DNA from: CAYVIB01 sp964451365
Lineage (GTDB): Bacteria; Pseudomonadota; Gammaproteobacteria; Pseudomonadales; Cellvibrionaceae
DNA length: 64,000 bases
Direction of reading: 5' to 3'
Assembly: GCA_964451365.1 (NCBI GenBank)
Contig: CAYVIB010000010.1
Coordinates: 62,001-126,000, forward strand
Shown: in pieces, positions 60,095 to 64,000 of the stretch
Layout: the number at the start of each line of letters is the position of its first letter
Position numbering within the stretch: position 1 is the first letter of the stretch
Position numbers and translations under genes: made by a program
The notes under the pieces: model-generated
Databases searched by the model: none
What the model saw: only the letters and a program-made list of their open reading frames with translations
Told to the model about the DNA's origin: nothing

Positions 60095-61063
60095 ATGACA
60101 CTGGCGATCCTGTCGATTGTTGGCGGTCTTGCGCTGCTGGTTTGGAGCGCCGATAAGTTTGTAGAGGGTGCTGCCGCCACCGCTCGCCATTTCGGCATGC
60201 CGCCACTGTTAATCGGCATGGTTATCGTCGGTTTCGGCACCTCCGCACCGGAGATGGTTGTATCCGCCCTGGCGGCGCTTCAGGGCAACCCCGGCCTGGC
60301 ACTGGGTAACGCCTACGGCTCCAACATCACCAATATTGCATTGATTCTCGGCCTCACTGCCCTGATGCGCCCGATCGCGGTTCACTCCCAGGTGCTTAAG
60401 TCAGAACTGCCCATTCTCACGGTCGTTACCGCAATCGCCGCATTCCAGTTGTGGGACAATTCCGTAACCCGCCTGGAAGGATTCGTGTTGCTGGTGGTAT
60501 TCACCGGCCTCATGACCTGGTCGATTATGCAGGGTATGAAACAGCGCTCCGACGCACTTGGCCAGGAAATCGAACAGGAGATGGCAAGCCACCCCATGCC
60601 CCTGAGCCGCGCCATCCTCTGGCTGATAATAGGTTTACTGCTGTTGATCATCAGCTCACGCATTCTGGTCTGGGGCGCGGTGGAAATTGCGCGGACTTTT
60701 GGTGTGGACGATCTTATTATCGGCCTGACCATCGTCGCCATCGGCACGTCCCTGCCGGAACTCGCCTCCTCCCTCGTGGCCGCGCGCAAGGGCGAAAACG
60801 ATATCGCCCTCGGCAACATTATCGGCTCCAACCTGTTTAACACGCTTGCGGTGGTCGGTATTGCCAGCACCATTCACCCAATGACGGTGGGCAGCGAAGT
60901 GTTGTCGCGGGATATTCTGGTAATGGCCGTGTTAACGGTATCGCTGTTTGTAATTGGCTATGGGTTTCGTGGGCCGGGAAGGATTAATCGGGTTGAGGGC
61001 GGTGTTTTACTGGCTTCTTATTTCGGATATATAGGGTATTTGATAACGAAAGTTCTTGCATGA
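60095..61063 (+). CDS. Calcium/sodium antiporter (CaCA, YrbG type)
   Basis: A 322-residue inner membrane exchanger with two inverted alpha-repeats. Repeat 1: VGFGTSAPEMVVSALAALQG and ALGNAYGSNITNIALILGL. Repeat 2: VAIGTSLPELASSLVAARKG and ALGNIIGSNLFNTLAVVG. About ten segments are separated by a cytoplasmic loop with an acidic stretch (LGQEIEQEMASHP). It exchanges Ca2+ for Na+ or H+. AAGGAG lies 7 nt before the ATG. Confidence 0.95.
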   Translation: MTLAILSIVGGLALLVWSADKFVEGAAATARHFGMPPLLIGMVIVGFGTSAPEMVVSALAALQGNPGLALGNAYGSNITNIALILGLTALMRPIAVHSQVLKSELPILTVVTAIAAFQLWDNSVTRLEGFVLLVVFTGLMTWSIMQGMKQRSDALGQEIEQEMASHPMPLSRAILWLIIGLLLLIISSRILVWGAVEIARTFGVDDLIIGLTIVAIGTSLPELASSLVAARKGENDIALGNIIGSNLFNTLAVVGIASTIHPMTVGSEVLSRDILVMAVLTVSLFVIGYGFRGPGRINRVEGGVLLASYFGYIGYLITKVLA

Positions 61064-61098
61064 CATAGCGGCCGCCACGAATTAAAAAGGAAAAACCA

Positions 61099-61487
61099 AT
61101 GAAAACCAGATATTTTTTACCGGCAATTTGGCTGGCAGCCATAATCTGCAACGGTACATTCGCGATGAAAAACTTCAGCTGGAGAATAAATTCAATATTG
61201 ATGAAGTCAAATGGATAAAGTCGAAGGGCAACTCAACGGTGGAAGGAACTGCCTCGATTCAACTGGCCGATGGAACCGTCGCAGGTTGCGCCGGTTTTAA
61301 TGTCGAGATACTTCCCGCCTCCCAATATTCGAATGAAAGAATATTTAAAATCTATGGAAGTAATTTGACAGGCAAAATCTTGATGGAAAACCATCCACCA
61401 AAATTTACACCTGATCCACGGGAATACCATAACTTTGTATTGAAAACGAAGTGCGATAAAAACAATCGTTTTTTGTTCAACATCTGA
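61099..61487 (+). pseudogene. Exported small protein broken by a one-base frameshift
   Basis: ATG 61099, with AAGGA 8 nt upstream, begins a good signal peptide (MKTRYFLPAIWLAAIICNGT then FA), but this frame stops at 61216-61218. The frame one base back (-1) continues from there as a credible mature protein, KLQLENKFNIDEVKWIKSKG... to ...NNRFLFNI, ending at 61487, with two Cys (GCAGF, KTKCDK). The two join sensibly at the A5 run 61168-61172: one extra A would restore a continuous 130-residue exported protein. It could be a decayed gene or a base-call error. Family not recognised. Confidence 0.7.
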
Positions 61488-61558
61488 CGGTGGGTGTATT
61501 AAGGGAATTCGGCGCGAATTCAGACATCGGTAACCTGTTCACGCGGTCCAACTGGTGA

Positions 61559-61738
61559 ATGGGAGGTAACCGCTTGCTCAGAAAGCGAACCGGCACCACT
61601 TCGGACGAACCGGTGCAAAGTCGCGACGTCAGCATTGTCGACGGCACACTGTATCTGGATGGAGAAGCACTGAACGACGTCAGCGGGCGGCGACCAGTGG
61701 AGAGCGGTGTGGTTACCTGGAGTTCGGGACCTTTCTGA
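61559..61738 (+). pseudogene. Possible 59-codon gene remnant
   Basis: A frame MGGNRLLRKRTGTTSDEPVQ then SRDVSIVDGTLYLDGEALND and a tail ending TWSSGPF. The middle (VSIVDGTLYLDGEAL) has the look of a beta-hairpin from a larger protein, but no ribosome binding site or neighbour supports an intact gene. It may be the end of a lost gene. Confidence 0.25.
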
Positions 61739-61767
61739 TTCAATATTTTATTTATTGAAAGGCTATC

Positions 61768-61812
61768 GGCGGGTGGCGCCCAACGTGTCGGACCATCGCT
61801 TAGCCGCCCTGC
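61768..61812. repeat. REP-like palindrome, copy E
   Basis: A 45-bp copy, GGCGGGTGGCGCCCAACGTG to CCATCGCTTAGCCGCCCTGCA, 5 bp before the SSS symporter stop. Confidence 0.85.
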
Positions 61813-61817
61813 AAATT

Positions 61818-63248
61818 CTATAAGACTTCCTGGGATGTACGCCCTTCTGTTACGGAGGCTTTTTGAAACAACGCAAAGCCGTAAATAACAAACAGCCCCG
61901 CGAGAATGCCCGGCAAGCCTTCGTACACCGCACTGTGCAACCCAAAATAACGCCACAACAACGCCACGGCCAAACCAGTGCACGCGGCAATAATACTGGC
62001 GATTTCGTTGGATCGGGTTCCGAAACAATTGGCAATTAACAGCGGCGCGAAAGCGCTGGCCAATCCGGACCAGGCCATTATCACGAGGCTGAATACACTC
62101 TGCCGGTTGACCAGCGCCCAACCCAGCGCCCCGAGCGTGACGATAACCGTGGCAATTTTCAGCAACACCGTGCGCTCGATATTTTGCGGCAGCAGATCAT
62201 GTGTGATAGCGGCGGAGCAACTCAACACCAGTGAATCGGCGGTGGACATGGTGGCGGCAAAGATGCCGGCCAATACCAGTCCCACCAGCACCGGCGGCAA
62301 CAGTTGCCGGGCCATGGTGGGCAGTGCCAATTCGGCATCGAAAGCGCCGGTGTCGGCAATATAAATTCGCGAGAGCATGCCCACGCCAGTGGCGGCGCCA
62401 TAAAAAAGAATATACCAGGCGTAATACCAGATTCGCGCGCGCCGCATCTGGCCGGTTCCGCCCAGGCACATAAAACGCACCATAACGTGCGGCTGACCGA
62501 TCACCGACAAGCCCGCAAACATCCAGCCGACGGCAAATAACAATCCGCCCGCCACTCCGGGCAAGGCCAGGTCCCGGGGAAACAGATTCAGGAAACCGTC
62601 AATTCGGCTCATGCGATCAATCGCTTCCGATACGCCGCCCAGGGAAGTGGTGGCGATTATCAACAACAGCGTCATTCCCGCAATCATCACCACCGATTGT
62701 GCCGCGTCGGTCCAGATGGAAGCGCGAATTCCGCCGGCAAAACAGTAAAGCATCACCAGAACAGCGCCCAGCACCGCGCCGGCCCATGCCGGCCAGCCGA
62801 ACAGCACGTGCAGCGCTTTACTGCCGGCAACCAGTTGCGCACTCGCGTAGGCCAACAGAAACACCAACGAGATGGCAGCGATCAATCGCTGCAGGCGAAG
62901 TGATTTTTGACCGTGCCAGTGACTCAACACAGCTGCGTAACTGACTTCACCGGTGCGTTGCGTCGCCTTGCGCAGGCGGGAATGCACGAAAGTCGATGCG
63001 AGAAAATCGCCGGCGATCCAACCGACCATCAGCCAGATGGATGCAAGGCCGGTTGCGTAGGTATAGCCGATAACGCCGATAAACATGTAGCCGCTGTTGT
63101 TGGTGGCCACCGCGGAAAGCCCCACCAGGGAAGGCGGAACGGAACTGCTGGCAAGGTAGTAGTCTTTTTTTGTTCCCCGGCTATGGAAATAGGAACTGAC
63201 GCCAATGGCGACAAAGACGCCGAGAAAAAACAGAAAACTTAATATCAC
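61818..63248 (-). CDS. Sodium:solute symporter (SSS family)
   Basis: A 476-residue membrane protein with about 13 segments. The SSS signature region is RKATQRTGEVSYAAVLSHWHGQKSLRLQRLI, and the Na+ sites map to LLVIFAMTSVS-like GIFAATMSTADSLVLSCSAAITHDL, with GGLLFAVGWMFAGLSVIGQPHVMVRFM in the middle (PutP-like). It resembles proline or pantothenate-type symporters; the substrate is unknown. The start is GTG 63248. A MITE lies just upstream, so its promoter may have been altered. Confidence 0.88.
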   Translation of the reverse strand: MILSFLFFLGVFVAIGVSSYFHSRGTKKDYYLASSSVPPSLVGLSAVATNNSGYMFIGVIGYTYATGLASIWLMVGWIAGDFLASTFVHSRLRKATQRTGEVSYAAVLSHWHGQKSLRLQRLIAAISLVFLLAYASAQLVAGSKALHVLFGWPAWAGAVLGAVLVMLYCFAGGIRASIWTDAAQSVVMIAGMTLLLIIATTSLGGVSEAIDRMSRIDGFLNLFPRDLALPGVAGGLLFAVGWMFAGLSVIGQPHVMVRFMCLGGTGQMRRARIWYYAWYILFYGAATGVGMLSRIYIADTGAFDAELALPTMARQLLPPVLVGLVLAGIFAATMSTADSLVLSCSAAITHDLLPQNIERTVLLKIATVIVTLGALGWALVNRQSVFSLVIMAWSGLASAFAPLLIANCFGTRSNEIASIIAACTGLAVALLWRYFGLHSAVYEGLPGILAGLFVIYGFALFQKASVTEGRTSQEVL

Positions 63249-63289
63249 TGGTAATTGCCCCGCATTTATTGGACGTGGTTAAATTTTTA

Positions 63290-63549
63290 GAACCTATCTC
63301 AAAATTGTCTGTGCCGAAGTTTTTGTAATAGCAGCTTGGAGATCCCACTTCGACCGTCGTTTGCCATCGGGGGAAGGCTTCAAAACCGCATAAATACGTC
63401 CCTGTAGCTCCGACGCGCATGGAAGCGCTAATGCCGCGATGGCTGGATGCCATAGAGTGGCCTCAATTCTTCCCTGAATTGAGGGTTTTGAAACCTTCCC
63501 CCCGACGACAAACTCGCGATTTGCAATGCTGCAATTTTGAGATAGGTTC
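63290..63549. mobile_element. 260-bp MITE with 18-19-bp terminal inverted repeats (IS630/Tc1-like TA target)
   Basis: AGAACCTATCTCAAAATTG (63289-63307) and CAATTTTGAGATAGGTTCT (63532-63550) are perfect inverted repeats. Inner arms also pair: TTTGCCATCGGGGGAAGGCT near 63350 against AAACCTTCCCCCCGACGACA near 63491. It has no transposase. Each end is bordered by TA (63288-63289 and 63550-63551), the target duplication of IS630-type elements. It sits upstream of the symporter and at the end of the secretin fragment. Confidence 0.85.
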
Positions 63550-63911
63550 TATTTGTTATTATCCTGTGTCACCACCGGTATCGGCATGGAGCGCGCTTTT
63601 CGCTCCCGTACAACGCGGATGACACCCCCCGTGCGTATTGCGGCATAGCCATAAAGCCCGAGAATAGTCCGGTACACCCGCAACAATTCTTCCTTCGGCA
63701 TATCCTCCGCGGAATAAATTTCCACCTTGCGGTTGAGCCGCACACGGGGACTGATAACGAGCGTATAGCCGGCCACTTTGGAAACCAGCTGACTCAAATC
63801 GTACAGGGTTCTGCCCTCAAGCGGGTTCGGCTCCGCATGCACGGTACCGGCAACTAACCCGCTGGCGACGACTGTTACTATCAATTTCCTGATGCAAACG
63901 AACTTGCACAT
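63549..63911 (-). pseudogene. Type II secretin (GspD) N-terminal domain fragment
   Basis: A 120-residue protein with a signal peptide (LIVTVVASGLVAGTVHAE) and a secretin N0 domain: LYDLSQLVSKVAGYTLVISP, VRLNRKVEIYSAEDMPKEEL, RVYRTILGLYGYAAIRTGGVIRVVRE then MPIPVVTQDNN. In GspD the N0 domain is followed by N1-N3 and the pore domain; all are missing here. The TAG stop is formed by the MITE edge (TA target plus G). I read it as a truncated secretin, or an N0-only protein if it still works. It follows a gene entering from the right edge. Confidence 0.72.
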
Positions 63912-63914
63912 AAC

Positions 63915-64000
63915 TCAATGATTCTGGTCCAGGTGAACCAAATTTTTAAACTTTTCAAATGAATGCAATGGCTCCAGCGCGGAGTCCTGAATAATTTCGT
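63915..64000 (-). CDS. C-terminal fragment of an unidentified protein
   Basis: An open frame enters from the right edge and ends EIIQDSALEPLHSFEKFKNL then VHLDQNH, TGA at 63915-63917, 3 nt before the ATG of the secretin fragment. The tail resembles the end of a helical repeat or adapter protein but is too short to assign. The tight spacing indicates cotranscription with the secretin gene. Confidence 0.5.
   Translation of the reverse strand, partial: EIIQDSALEPLHSFEKFKNLVHLDQNH

Larger units (their letters stand above)
61488..61817. other. Gap with a possible gene remnant and a REP-like repeat
   Basis: The stretch between the frameshifted gene and the SSS symporter end holds a 59-codon frame (61559-61738) listed separately and REP-like copy E at 61768-61812. 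The nearby GC-rich sequence looks coding-like, so this may be a decayed gene. Confidence 0.4.

Noticed and set aside
61164..61173. Programmed -1 frameshift on GATGAAAAAC
   Set aside because: The heptamer G-AAA-AAC is not a good slippery site because re-pairing at GAA is poor, and no downstream pseudoknot was seen. A simple indel explains it better.
1..64000. CRISPR array, prophage or integron
   Set aside because: No regularly spaced repeats, cas-like genes, phage structural genes or integrase were seen; the only tandem repeat is the 15-bp unit at 34379.

Overview
The window reads as a chromosome segment of a Gram-negative, probably marine or plant-polysaccharide-degrading gammaproteobacterium. 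A Cellvibrionales-type genome is my guess, but there is no rRNA or other marker gene to settle it. Support comes from outer-membrane TonB-type receptors, lipoproteins, a type II secretin fragment, GH43 and GH31 glycosidases, treZ-treY trehalose synthesis, an apparent ectoine-breakdown operon and a bacterial-type tRNA-Pro(CGG). Nothing looks like phage, plasmid or CRISPR. The mobile traces are small: five copies of a REP-like palindrome, other hairpin repeats, and a 260-bp MITE with TA flanks.

Layout. 0-2.3 kb: stress-type flavin/PNPOx protein, an ArsR/SdpR-type repressor with twin operators, its AHSA1/SRPBCC partner and a GST. 2.6-7.6 kb: single genes (a large exported CxxCH protein, Nudix hydrolase, isochorismatase-like hydrolase, cyclic-nucleotide-binding protein, EcsC protein). 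7.9-18.9 kb: a signalling island. Two closely similar TonB-type receptors flank a leftward operon (YfiR-like periplasmic protein, CHASE8 hybrid kinase with two receivers, receiver, receiver-kinase, receiver) and a rightward REC/degenerate GGDEF/EAL protein. This looks like an outer membrane to periplasm to phosphorelay to c-di-GMP circuit. 19-23.7 kb: treZ-treY. 24.2-28.3 kb: an ECF sigma/anti-sigma operon that encodes two very acidic secreted proteins and a TPR plus beta-barrel outer-membrane protein, the least explained system here. 28.5-34.2 kb: GH43, GH31 and an MFS transporter.

34.4-44.5 kb: a LEA-type lipoprotein, cyclopropane fatty acid synthase, small proteins, a GntR/ABC/acyltransferase operon with a dense operator, and a sulfotransferase/glycosyltransferase/deacetylase operon likely to build a sulfated or glycosylated envelope molecule. 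44.5-46.2 kb: a Pmp3-type proteolipid, a small acidic protein and a topoisomerase IB. 46.4-51.8 kb: doeB2-doeD-doeA-doeC-like genes, which would convert ectoine to N-acetyl-diaminobutyrate, diaminobutyrate, aspartate semialdehyde and aspartate. 51.8-57.6 kb: a leftward cluster headed by an ECF42-type sigma factor with two DGPF/YCII partners, then GyrI-like, VOC, SRPBCC, YceI and a Na+/H+ antiporter. 57.6-64 kb: a periplasmic binding-like protein, tRNA-Pro with a terminator, a polysaccharide deacetylase, a CaCA antiporter, a frameshifted exported protein, an SSS symporter, and a secretin N0 fragment cut short by the MITE.

Several genes concern osmotic and envelope stress (trehalose, ectoine, CFA, Pmp3, Na+/H+ and Ca2+/Na+ exchange, two ECF sigma factors). 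Functions rest on motifs read by eye; no database search was run.
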